Below, in pieces: positions 9,506-17,373 of a stretch of 64,000 nucleotides of DNA (the first letter of the stretch is position 1; every line of letters begins with the position of its first letter). The notes under the pieces are model-generated. The model was not told the origin of the DNA and made no database searches. It was given only the letters and a program-made list of their open reading frames with translations. The stretch lies in contig CANIZL010000001.1 of the NCBI GenBank assembly GCA_947471985.1, positions 62,001-126,000 of the forward strand. Reading direction: 5' to 3'. The position numbers were made by a program, and so were the translations under genes. This DNA is from Verrucomicrobiota bacterium (lineage in GTDB: Bacteria > Verrucomicrobiota > Verrucomicrobiia > Limisphaerales > UBA9464).

Positions 9506-10834
9506 ATGCACACCGAGAGTTCTGATTTGAATCGTCGCGACTTCGTCCGGGCGGGTTCCGTAGCCGCCTTCATCGCCGCGCTGGGCGGGGTGCCGGTGAC
9601 CGCCCAGGAGGCCGCCAAGGCGGAGGCGGCGGCCGACAAAACTCTGCCGGTGCCCAAGGCGGATCCTAATTACGCCGAAAAACCGCCGGGACCGCCGGTC
9701 AATTTTGGGATCATCGGCATCGGCACGCAGGGTCGGGATATCATCACCCAGCTCGCCAAGCTGCCCAACGCTCCGGTGGTGGCGATTTGCGATACCTACA
9801 AGGCGGCCTTTCGGCGCGGTGCGGAAGGGGCTCCCAAGGCCAAGCAATACTCCGACGCTGCGGAACTCATTGCCGATCCCGATGTGAAGGCGGTGGTCAT
9901 CGCGACGCCCACGCACCAGCACCGCGCCCTCGCGCTCGCGGCTCTGGCGTCCGGCAAGCACGTTTACCTCGAAGCCCCGATCGCCCATACCCTCGAGGAC
10001 GCCCGCGCCATCGCCGCGGCGGGCAAGGCGATCCGTGATCCCAAGAAGCAGATCTTCCAGGTGGGGTTGCAACTCCGGGAAAACCCCCAGAATCATCACG
10101 TCGCCAAGTTCATTCGCTCCGGGGCCACCGGCCGTCTGGCGATGAGCCGCGGGCAATGGAACAAGAAGATCAGCTGGCGCCGGACCTCCCCGAACCCCGA
10201 ACGGGAACAAGCCCTGAACTGGCGGTTGTATCGCGCCACGTCGCTTGGCCTTCCCGGCGAAGTGGCGATTCATTCCTTCGACGTCGCCCGGTGGTATTAT
10301 GACAAACTGCCCACGGCCGTGACGGCCTTCGGTGGAATCGTGCAATGGGCGGATGACCGTGAAATGGCGGACACGGTGACGGTCGTGGCGGAATACGCGG
10401 GCGGCCTGCGGCATACCTGGACGGGCACGCTGGCGAACTCGTTTGAAGGGGAGCATGACGTGTTCTTTGGCTCGGATGCCGCCGTGCTGATCCGGGACAA
10501 CAAGGCGTGGATGTTCAAGGAATCGGATGCGCCGCTGCTGGGCTGGGAAGTCTATGCCCGGAAAGATGAGTTCCTGAACGAGTCCGGCATCGCCCTGGTG
10601 GCGAACGCGACCAAGATCCTGGCCCAGGGCAAGAAACCCGCGGAGGCGGCCAGTGAATCGGAGTCCCCGCTGAAGTACGCCCTGGAGCGTTTTGTGAACC
10701 ATATCAACGACAGCACGAAGGCGGAGGCGGACTGGCGGGCCGGCTACGAGAGCGCGGTCTGGGCGATCAAGACCGCGGAGGCCATGGCCCGGGGCGGGCG
10801 CGTGGAGCTGGGAGCCGAGCTTTGGACGGTGTGA
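9506..10834 (+). CDS. Tat-exported Gfo/Idh/MocA-family oxidoreductase lacking the EKP lysine
   Basis: The 442-aa product opens with a Tat-type leader ('NRRDFVRAG' followed by a hydrophobic stretch), so export in folded form with bound cofactor is expected. The Rossmann domain starts at 'VNFGIIGIGTQGRDI' and continues through 'VVIATPTHQHRALA'. The position of the conserved EKP motif reads 'VYLEAPIAHTLEDA': the family's catalytic lysine is alanine. The lower motif 'AIHSFDVARWYYDK' keeps the His and Asp. The protein may be a non-catalytic or altered-chemistry member; the substrate is unknown. The ATG at 9506 is preferred over the TTG at 9488 because the Tat leader then has normal length. Confidence 0.85.
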   Translation: MHTESSDLNRRDFVRAGSVAAFIAALGGVPVTAQEAAKAEAAADKTLPVPKADPNYAEKPPGPPVNFGIIGIGTQGRDIITQLAKLPNAPVVAICDTYKAAFRRGAEGAPKAKQYSDAAELIADPDVKAVVIATPTHQHRALALAALASGKHVYLEAPIAHTLEDARAIAAAGKAIRDPKKQIFQVGLQLRENPQNHHVAKFIRSGATGRLAMSRGQWNKKISWRRTSPNPEREQALNWRLYRATSLGLPGEVAIHSFDVARWYYDKLPTAVTAFGGIVQWADDREMADTVTVVAEYAGGLRHTWTGTLANSFEGEHDVFFGSDAAVLIRDNKAWMFKESDAPLLGWEVYARKDEFLNESGIALVANATKILAQGKKPAEAASESESPLKYALERFVNHINDSTKAEADWRAGYESAVWAIKTAEAMARGGRVELGAELWTV

Positions 10835-10985
10835 GCGGGTTCCGGGTCCAGGGCGCCGCCCGGGCGGTGATTCCTGTGCACCGGCGGTTGCTCCATTCGC
10901 CGAGTCCGGCTAGCCTGCACCGGTTCAATCGGACAACGCAACTTCCGGCCGTATCCGGGGTTGGTTGTCTGTCGACATTTTTGAA

Positions 10986-11402
10986 ATGAAACTGCAAATG
11001 CCTTCCGTCCGAGCCGCGCTGCGACGCCCCACCTCGTTGCGCCGGGCCGGCTTTACGCTGGTCGAGATTATGATCGTGGTGCTCATCATCGGCCTGCTGG
11101 CGATGATTGCGATCCCCAACGTCAAACGTTCCCTCGACAAGGCCCGGTTGGAAAGCATCAAGGCCAATCTCCGAACCATCGACAACGTCAAAACGATGTG
11201 GGCGGCGGAGAACAAAAAGGGCGGCGACTCGAGCCCCAGCCAGGAGGAACTGGCGCCGTACTTCAACATGAAGACCTTCCCCCAACCGGTCGTGGGCGAA
11301 ACCTACAATGTCGGTCGGGTGGATGATGCGCCCACCGCGACGCTGGGATCCAAGCTGCTGGAGCAGCCCGCGGGCAGTACGATCACGCTCGACGGCAAGT
11401 AA
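10986..11402 (+). CDS. Type II secretion / type IV pilin-like pseudopilin
   Basis: The 138-aa protein has a prepilin leader of about 25 residues ending in 'RRAG|FTLVEIMIVVLIIGLLAMIAIPN'. This is the PilD cleavage and N-methylation site followed by the hydrophobic N-terminal helix. The small soluble domain after 'LESIKANLRTIDNVKTMW' is typical of the short standalone pseudopilins that are numerous in Verrucomicrobiota. It has no T2SS neighbours here, so its machinery is encoded elsewhere. ATG 10986 is chosen over the upstream TTG 10965. A clear terminator follows. Confidence 0.85.
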   Translation: MKLQMPSVRAALRRPTSLRRAGFTLVEIMIVVLIIGLLAMIAIPNVKRSLDKARLESIKANLRTIDNVKTMWAAENKKGGDSSPSQEELAPYFNMKTFPQPVVGETYNVGRVDDAPTATLGSKLLEQPAGSTITLDGK

Positions 11403-11422
11403 CGAGCCGTTGGGGCGGACAC

Positions 11423-11466
11423 CGGGCAGGCACGGCGATTTCAGGCCGTGGCCTGCCCGTTCCATT
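11423..11466 (+). terminator. Rho-independent terminator of the pseudopilin gene
   Basis: A long stem, cgggcaggc-acggc / gccgt-g-gcctgcccg with one bulged G and an 8-nt loop, is followed by ttccatttt. It starts 20 bp after the stop codon. Confidence 0.75.
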
Positions 11467-11485
11467 TTCCGGGATCAAGTAGGCC

Positions 11486-12586
11486 TCAGATGCCCTCGGC
11501 AAAATTCGGCGCCTGATGGGCCTGGGCCACCTCCGTGCCCAGCGCCGCCCCGTCACGCGCCAGCACGCGGTATTCCCGGATGTTGAAGCTGACGGGTTGA
11601 TCCTCCACCAGACCGAGGCGTTGAAATTCCTCCTTCGTCATCCGGGTTCGGATGATCAGACCGGCGGGGGTGACCAATTCCAGGCGCAGCAGCACCCCCA
11701 GAAAGAACACGTGCCGAAGCGTGGCGGGATAGCGGAATTCTCCGGGGTGCGCCGAGACCTGCACGGCGTAGGGGCGGAAGCCGATGCGCAGAGTTTGTCC
11801 GTCGGCGACGCCGTGGGTGGGGAAACTCAGTTCGTGCAACCGGGCGGCCCCGTCGCGGACCAGGAGTTCGAGCACGTTCATCACCCCGATGAACCGGGCC
11901 ACGGTTTCGTTCACCGGCTCCTCGTAGACTTCGCGGGGGGTGCCCATTTGTTCCAGCCGGCCGCGGCTGAAGACCACGATTCGATGCGCCACTTCCATGG
12001 CCTCCTCCTGGTCATGGGTGACGAAAATCGTCGTGAGATTGAGCTCGTCATGCAGTCGCACCAGCCACTCCCGCAGTTCCTGCCGGATCTTGGCGTCGAC
12101 CGCAGCAAACGGCTCATCGAGTAGCAATACGTCCGGCTTCGGCGCCAGCGCGCGGGCGATGGCGACGCGTTGACGTTGTCCCCCGGAAAGTTGGTGCGGA
12201 TATCGATCCCCGAATTCCCCGAGCCCAAAAACTCCGAGCAATTCGGCGACGCGGGCGGCGATGGCGGCGGCAGACCATTTTTTGACCTTGAGCCCGAACG
12301 CGATGTTTTCGGTCACCGTCATGCTGGGGAACAGCGCGTAGCCCTGGAAGACAAAACCGATATTGCGGCGCTGCACCGGGACGTCGTTGACCCGGCGATC
12401 CTTGATGAGGACGTCGCCGCTGGTGGGAAACTCCAGCCCGGCGATCATCCGCAGCACGGTGGTCTTGCCGCTGCCGCTCGGTCCCAACAGGGCAATCAAT
12501 TCACCGGCGCCCACGGTGAAACTGATTCGTTCGACTGCGGGGACGTCCCCAAAAACTTTGGTGAGGGCGCGTACTTCAATACTCAT
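11486..12586 (-). CDS. cysA: Sulfate/thiosulfate ABC transporter ATP-binding protein
   Basis: The 366-aa ABC ATPase shows Walker A 'GPSGSGKTT' (residues 35-43), Q-loop 'FVFQGYALFPSMTV', signature 'LSGGQRQR', Walker B 'DVLLLDEPF' and H-loop 'FVTHDQEEAMEVA'. A TOBE-like C-terminal domain of about 130 residues follows. It is the last gene of the sbp-cysT-cysW-cysA operon and powers sulfate import at the inner membrane. A 58-bp gap separates it from cysW. The two distinct permeases plus Sbp-type binding protein favour sulfate/thiosulfate over molybdate. Confidence 0.92.
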   Translation of the reverse strand: MSIEVRALTKVFGDVPAVERISFTVGAGELIALLGPSGSGKTTVLRMIAGLEFPTSGDVLIKDRRVNDVPVQRRNIGFVFQGYALFPSMTVTENIAFGLKVKKWSAAAIAARVAELLGVFGLGEFGDRYPHQLSGGQRQRVAIARALAPKPDVLLLDEPFAAVDAKIRQELREWLVRLHDELNLTTIFVTHDQEEAMEVAHRIVVFSRGRLEQMGTPREVYEEPVNETVARFIGVMNVLELLVRDGAARLHELSFPTHGVADGQTLRIGFRPYAVQVSAHPGEFRYPATLRHVFFLGVLLRLELVTPAGLIIRTRMTKEEFQRLGLVEDQPVSFNIREYRVLARDGAALGTEVAQAHQAPNFAEGI

Positions 12587-12644
12587 GGAGAACGGGTGAG
12601 CGGTGGAGCGGGTTGGGTTGCCGGGGCGTTGGGGATTTGGGCGG

Positions 12645-13496
12645 TCATTTGCGCTGGCGATGTTCCAAGGCGCTCTTGAAGGCCAGGGTGAGCAGGGCGA
12701 GCAGGACCAGCAGGCTGGCGACCGCGAAGGCCTGCTGGCCCTTGTGCTCGGAATTCAGGGTATCGACCCAGAGGGGCAGGGGAATCTCCCCGGGGATGGG
12801 ACGGCTGACGACATAGACCGCACCGAATTCCCCCATCGCCCGCGCATTGGCCAGGATCACGCCGTAGAGAACGCCCCATTTTACGCTGGGCAGAGTCACC
12901 TGCGCGAAGGTCTGCCAGCCGTTGGCACCGAGGGTCAGGGCGGCTTGTTCCGGATCCGTTCCCTGCTGTTGCATCACGGGAATCAATTCCCGCGCCACCA
13001 GTGGGAAAGTTACGAAGAGCGTGGCCAACACCATGCCCGGAAAGGCGAAAACAATCCGGATATCATGATCCCGCAACCACGGACCGAAAAATCCCTGGGC
13101 GCCGAACAGGACGAGCAACATCACCCCCACCACGACCGGAGATACGGCAAACGGCAAATCGATCAGCGTCAGAATCAGGGTCTTGGCGCGAAATTCAAAC
13201 TTGGTCAGGGCCCAGGCGGCGACCACGCCGAAGAGGCAGTTCAGTGGCACGACGATGGCGGCCAGCGTGAAGGTAATCCAGATCGCGGCAACGGTCGCGG
13301 GCTGGCTCAACGCGCTCCAGTACGCCCGCCAACCGTGACTGAAAGCTTCGGCGAAAACGCTGACCAGCGGCAGCACCAGCAGCAAGCCCACCCATACCAG
13401 CGCCAGGCCGATCAGACACCACTTCACGATGCCGGATTCGTCGCTGGCGTGGACCCGCACGAATCGGGTGGTGGAGGTGGAAGTTTGATCCGACAT
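12645..13496 (-). CDS. cysW: Sulfate ABC transporter permease CysW
   Basis: The 283-aa integral membrane protein has about six hydrophobic segments and the binding-protein-dependent transport EAA loop ('EQAALTLGANGWQTFAQVTLP'), which docks to CysA. 'ARAMGEFGAVYVVSRPIPGE' near the C-terminus is typical of CysW. It lies 24 bp downstream of cysT and 58 bp upstream of cysA. Confidence 0.9.
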   Translation of the reverse strand: MSDQTSTSTTRFVRVHASDESGIVKWCLIGLALVWVGLLLVLPLVSVFAEAFSHGWRAYWSALSQPATVAAIWITFTLAAIVVPLNCLFGVVAAWALTKFEFRAKTLILTLIDLPFAVSPVVVGVMLLVLFGAQGFFGPWLRDHDIRIVFAFPGMVLATLFVTFPLVARELIPVMQQQGTDPEQAALTLGANGWQTFAQVTLPSVKWGVLYGVILANARAMGEFGAVYVVSRPIPGEIPLPLWVDTLNSEHKGQQAFAVASLLVLLALLTLAFKSALEHRQRK

Positions 13497-13520
13497 GGTG
13501 GTCGTAAGGGGTATCCCAGC

Positions 13521-14378
13521 TCAGGCCGCTTGAAACCGGCGGGCCCGGGCTTCCAACAGATTGATCACGCCGAGCAGCACGAACGAGACCATCAACAGGA
13601 AGATGGCAATCGACAGGGCCGCTTCAATTTCGTAGGCGTCGAGATGTTCGATGATCAACTGGGGGGCGATCTGCGTTTCGTAAGGCAGGTTGCTGGACAT
13701 GTATTGGATGCTGCCGAACTCCCCAATGCAGCGCGCAAAGGCGAGCGCGAAGCCGGTCAACAAACTGGGCAGCAGCGTCGGCAGGATCACCTGCACGAAC
13801 GTTCGCAGGCGCCCGGCACCCAGGGTGGCAGCGGCCTCCTCCAGACCCTTGTCCAACATCTGAATGACCGGTTGAACCGTGCGGACGACGAAGGGGAAAC
13901 TGACAAAGACCAGAGCGATGACGACCCCGGTGCGACTGTAGGCGAGTTTGACGCCCTCGGGACCGAAGAAAGTGCCCACTACGGAACCGGGCGCCACCCA
14001 GCGGCCGATCCAGCCATTGGGCGCATAAACGCTGGCCAAGGCCAGGCCGCCAACGGCCGTGGGCAGGGCGAAGGGAACATCCACCAAGGCATCCACGAGC
14101 CGACGGCCGGGAAATTCATAGCGGGACAGGATCCAGGCGAGCAGCAAGCCCCCGGCGACGTTCAGGCTCGCGGCGATGAACGAGGCCAGGAAGGTCAACC
14201 GATACGCCGCAACCGCGCGGGGTGCGGCGACGTACCGCCAGAATTCGCTCCAGCCGACGCCACTGGTTTTCAAGAGCAGGAAGCCCAGCGGCAGCAGCAC
14301 GACGAGGCTCAGGTAGGAGATCGTGAATCCGAGGGTCAGCCCGTACCCCGGCAGCGGCGATGGTTGGCGGCGAAACAT
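13521..14378 (-). CDS. cysT: Sulfate ABC transporter permease CysT (CysU)
   Basis: The 285-aa permease has multiple transmembrane helices and an EAA loop ('EEAAATLGAGRLRTFVQVILP'). 'CIGEFGSIQYMSSNLPYETQ' is typical of CysT/CysU. The ORF track starts at 14429, inside the upstream sbp gene. The ATG at 14378 lies 4 bp past the sbp stop, gives the normal N-terminus 'MFRRQPSPLPGYG', and is preferred; this spacing also indicates translational coupling. Confidence 0.9.
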   Translation of the reverse strand: MFRRQPSPLPGYGLTLGFTISYLSLVVLLPLGFLLLKTSGVGWSEFWRYVAAPRAVAAYRLTFLASFIAASLNVAGGLLLAWILSRYEFPGRRLVDALVDVPFALPTAVGGLALASVYAPNGWIGRWVAPGSVVGTFFGPEGVKLAYSRTGVVIALVFVSFPFVVRTVQPVIQMLDKGLEEAAATLGAGRLRTFVQVILPTLLPSLLTGFALAFARCIGEFGSIQYMSSNLPYETQIAPQLIIEHLDAYEIEAALSIAIFLLMVSFVLLGVINLLEARARRFQAA

Positions 14379-14382
14379 GAGG

Positions 14383-15465
14383 TCAACGCTGGCGGCCGTA
14401 AGCCTGATCAAAAACACCACCCTCGGCAAAATGCTTCACCATGACGGCATCCCAGCCGCCGAGATCGCGGTCGATATCGACCAGGTCCACGTTCGGGAAT
14501 TGGGCGGTGAACTGTTGGCGCACTCCCGGATCGCGGGGGCGAAAGTGATTGCGGGCGATGATTTCCTGAGCCCGGGGCGTGTAGAGAAAATCGAGGTAGG
14601 CGTTGGCGGTTTCCAGTGAGCCGTGCTTTCGTGCCACCCGTTCCACGACGGCCACCGGCATTTCCACGTCGACGCTGAGGCCGGGATAAATCACCTCAAA
14701 ACCGGCGTTCTTGTACTCCTGGGCCACGATGCGCTGTTCTGCCTCCAAGGTGATCAGGGCGTCGCCCATCCGGCGTTGGACGAAGGTGATCGTTGCGCCG
14801 CGCGAGCCGGTGTCCAGGACCGGGGCCCGGGCGTAGAGATCCGCCACAAAGGCGCGGGCGCGGGATTCATCACCGCCGGAGGACTTCAAAGCACTGGCCC
14901 ACGCACTCAAATGCACCATCCGCGCCGTGCCGCTGGTCTTGGGATTCGCCATCGCCAGGCGCACGCCCGGCTGAACGAGGTCCGCCCAGTCGTGAATTTT
15001 GCGCGGGTTTCCCGACCGGACTACGAAGACGATGACGCTCGAATACGGGGCGGAATGATACGGTTTCAACGACCGCCAGTTCGTGGACATGAGGTGACCG
15101 CGCCGGGCGATGTTGTCGATGTCACTGACGGTGTTGAGTGTGACGACGTCGGCGTCCACGCCGTCGATCACCGAGCGGGCCTGTTTGCTGGCACCGGCGT
15201 GGGATTGGGAGATCTCCACTTTACGGCCGAATTGCTGCTGAAGCGCCGGGCGGGCGGCGGCGTTCACCTCCGCAAAAAGCTCCCGGCTCACGTCGAAGGA
15301 CACATTCAACAGCGGGGGAGGTTCAGACGGATGGCCGTTGGCCGGTCGGCAGCCCGACAGCAGTGCCAGGGCGGCGCCCGTCACCAAAGGGATCGCCCAA
15401 TGCCGCAGGCGCCGCGCCGCGATGGCGCGAGGGATCCTTGCGAGCACTGCCCGTGGTAAAAGCAT
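14383..15465 (-). CDS. sbp: Sulfate-binding periplasmic (lipo)protein
   Basis: The 360-aa protein has a basic N-terminus and a hydrophobic segment ending in the lipobox-like 'LALLSGC', so membrane anchoring through Cys is likely. The mature part matches Sbp/CysP: 'LNVSFDVSRELFAEVN', 'ISQSHAGASKQARSVIDG', 'DADVVTLNTVSDID' and 'MANPKTSGTARM'. These loops wrap sulfate or thiosulfate. It is first in the operon and divergent from the Rrf2 regulator 83 bp away. Confidence 0.93.
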   Translation of the reverse strand: MLLPRAVLARIPRAIAARRLRHWAIPLVTGAALALLSGCRPANGHPSEPPPLLNVSFDVSRELFAEVNAAARPALQQQFGRKVEISQSHAGASKQARSVIDGVDADVVTLNTVSDIDNIARRGHLMSTNWRSLKPYHSAPYSSVIVFVVRSGNPRKIHDWADLVQPGVRLAMANPKTSGTARMVHLSAWASALKSSGGDESRARAFVADLYARAPVLDTGSRGATITFVQRRMGDALITLEAEQRIVAQEYKNAGFEVIYPGLSVDVEMPVAVVERVARKHGSLETANAYLDFLYTPRAQEIIARNHFRPRDPGVRQQFTAQFPNVDLVDIDRDLGGWDAVMVKHFAEGGVFDQAYGRQR

Positions 15466-15485
15466 GTAACTTAGGTAGGCAACCT

Positions 15486-15524
15486 TTGATTGAAATCCTA
15501 CTGAGTCAATGGGATTTAATTGAA
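15486..15524. promoter_or_regulatory. Dyad in the sbp / Rrf2 divergent intergenic region
   Basis: The 83-bp gap contains an imperfect inverted repeat, tgattgaaatcc ... ggatttaattga, with the core AAATCC-N13-GGATTT. It lies between the two divergent starts and is AT-rich in GC-rich surroundings. A site of this kind is the expected target of the adjacent Rrf2 protein. This is inference; no -35/-10 pair could be assigned with confidence. Confidence 0.5.
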
Positions 15525-15548
15525 TTGGCGATCGACGGGAGCAAGCTG

Positions 15549-16019
15549 ATGAGGCTGATGAAGCTTTCTGTGCGAGGTGAATACGCGTTGCGGGCGCTGC
15601 TGGTCTTGGGCCGGCTTCGCACGGGAGCCGTGGTCTCCATTCAAGCCATGGCCGCGGAGCAGCACTTGCCGCGGAAATTCCTGGAGCAGATTCTGAACGA
15701 TCTGCGGCGCGCCGGAATTGTCGAGAGCCGTCGGGGCGCGGCCGGTGGTTATCGCCTTTCCCGGTCGGCCAACGATATCTCGCTGGCCGAAGTGATCCGT
15801 CGCGTGGACGGCGCCTTGGCGCCGGTCAGTTGTGTGAGTGAGCGGTTCTACGAGAAGTGCACGTGTCCGGACGAAACCCGGTGTCCCCTGCGGTCGATCA
15901 TGAAAGAGGTGCGCGACTCCGTGGCGGTGCAGATGGAGCGGACCAGTGTGGCGGATCTGGTGGCCCGGGAGCGCCTATTGCAGACCTCACCGATGCCGTC
16001 GTTGGATTACGAGATCTAG
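15549..16019 (+). CDS. Rrf2-family transcriptional regulator (CymR/IscR-like)
   Basis: The 156-aa protein has the Rrf2 winged helix: 'MKLSVRGEYALRALLVLG', 'IQAMAAEQHLPRKFLEQILNDLR' and 'GIVESRRGAAGGYRLSR'. A cysteine cluster C-x8-C-x-C-x5-C ('CVSERFYEKCTCPDETRC') lies where IscR and NsrR bind an Fe-S cluster, though the spacing differs from IscR. The gene diverges from the sulfate operon, so control of sulfur uptake is likely. The ORF track begins inside sbp; the ATG at 15549 has a 'cggga' ribosome site 7-8 bp upstream, and 15558 is a close alternative. Confidence 0.88.
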   Translation: MRLMKLSVRGEYALRALLVLGRLRTGAVVSIQAMAAEQHLPRKFLEQILNDLRRAGIVESRRGAAGGYRLSRSANDISLAEVIRRVDGALAPVSCVSERFYEKCTCPDETRCPLRSIMKEVRDSVAVQMERTSVADLVARERLLQTSPMPSLDYEI

Positions 16020-16160
16020 CCCCCGGCGTTCCCCCTGGGGCGACGTCGTCGTTGGGACCGACCAAATTCGTTTGGCCCGATCCAAAACTCCATCGACGGT
16101 CGCTCACCGGTTGGCCGGAAATCAGGATGGTACCGGCAGTTCAATGATGATCATGGCTCC

Positions 16161-17237
16161 ATGGCAGCGAACGGTGAGGCGGCATTCGTGAATCCGGTGC
16201 CTTCGGTGCCGCCGGCGGCGGAAGGCACCCGGTCCCGTCGGGTAGCCGGTCTGGATCCGATCCGCGGTGTGCTGGCGCTGATCGTGATGCTCCATCACGG
16301 CGCACTGCCGCCGGTCATGTACGGCTACGACGCCACCCATGCGGTGCTGCGAAAGTTGAATATCCTCTTCGCTTGGTCGTGGAATGGGCAATTGGCGGTG
16401 GTGGGGTTCTTTCTGATCTCGGGTTTTTGCATTCATTATCCCTACATCCGACGGCCGTTGCCGTTGGCCGCCTTCTACCTCAACCGGATCATCCGTCTCG
16501 CGTTGCCGGCCGCGGTGGCGATCGTAATTACCTGGCTGGCGCGGCAGCGGCAGCCCTTTCAGTTGGACGGCATTCCCATCTGGTCGCTGTGGTCGGAGCT
16601 GATTTACTACGCCATCTATCCATTCGTTTTGCCGTTGCTGCGTCAGGGCCGCTGGAAGCTCGTGCTCACGGTGGCTTACGTGCTGGCGGGATGCGTCCTC
16701 CTGCGGACCGCGGTTCACATTCGATATACCGATTTTGGAGTCATCGGCACGGCGATCGTGGGATTCCCCGTCTGGTTGCTGGGGGCGCGATTGGCCGAGG
16801 AAATTTTTCATCACCGCGACAAGTTTAGGTTCCCCATCAAAATCAGCCTTCTCCGCGGCGCGCTTTTCGGCGTCGGTGGCGTCACTCTGGCCATCGCTTA
16901 TTGGGGCCTGGTCGGATTGGGTTGGACGCTCACCGCGGTGTCGCCGCTGATCTACTTTTGGGTGCGGGAGGAAATTGTCCGTTACGGCACCCTCCCGGAA
17001 CCGCGGTGGTTGGCGGTAGTTGGCCAGTTCAGTTACTCCATTTACCTGATGCATCTGGTAATCCTGGGTTGCCTGGAGCGTTTCCCCTTGGAGATGCTGG
17101 GCGGCAATCTGGCTTGGGCGATCCAGGTGGCGGCTGTGTTGGGGGGCTCCTATCTCTTTTATTGCCTCGTTGAACGTCCGTCGCATCAGTTGAGCCGGCG
17201 GGCCATGGCCTGGATTGGACCTGCGGAAAAGCGGTAA
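16161..17237 (+). CDS. Acyltransferase 3 family membrane protein
   Basis: The 358-aa polytopic protein has about ten hydrophobic segments. The family opening 'GLDPIRGVLALIVMLHHG' contains the conserved His of AT3 acyltransferases. 'FFLISGFCIHYPY' and 'FSYSIYLMHLVI' are further family landmarks. Such enzymes O-acylate cell-surface glycans or lipids using a cytoplasmic acyl donor; the acceptor cannot be inferred. The N-terminal 25 residues before the first helix are Pro/Ala-rich, so a start downstream of 16161 is possible. Confidence 0.85.
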   Translation: MAANGEAAFVNPVPSVPPAAEGTRSRRVAGLDPIRGVLALIVMLHHGALPPVMYGYDATHAVLRKLNILFAWSWNGQLAVVGFFLISGFCIHYPYIRRPLPLAAFYLNRIIRLALPAAVAIVITWLARQRQPFQLDGIPIWSLWSELIYYAIYPFVLPLLRQGRWKLVLTVAYVLAGCVLLRTAVHIRYTDFGVIGTAIVGFPVWLLGARLAEEIFHHRDKFRFPIKISLLRGALFGVGGVTLAIAYWGLVGLGWTLTAVSPLIYFWVREEIVRYGTLPEPRWLAVVGQFSYSIYLMHLVILGCLERFPLEMLGGNLAWAIQVAAVLGGSYLFYCLVERPSHQLSRRAMAWIGPAEKR

Positions 17238-17373
17238 GGTGCGCCCCCGCCTGGCTTGGGATCCCTCTGACTCGGGGGGCGGAAGGCAGAAGTGCCGGGC
17301 CCCGGGGAGCCCCGCGGGCAACGGCCGGGTGGTTCCTGCTGGCGTCCCGGGCCGGACGCCGCACACTCCGGGC

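Noticed and set aside
12603-14444. 613-aa plus-strand ORF across cysW and cysT
   Set aside because: It is antisense to two clear permease genes and has a low-complexity Gln/Gly/His composition.
16020-16160. Promoter or small ORF between the Rrf2 gene and the acyltransferase
   Set aside because: Short overlapping ORFs here have no motif, and no convincing -35/-10 pair was found.
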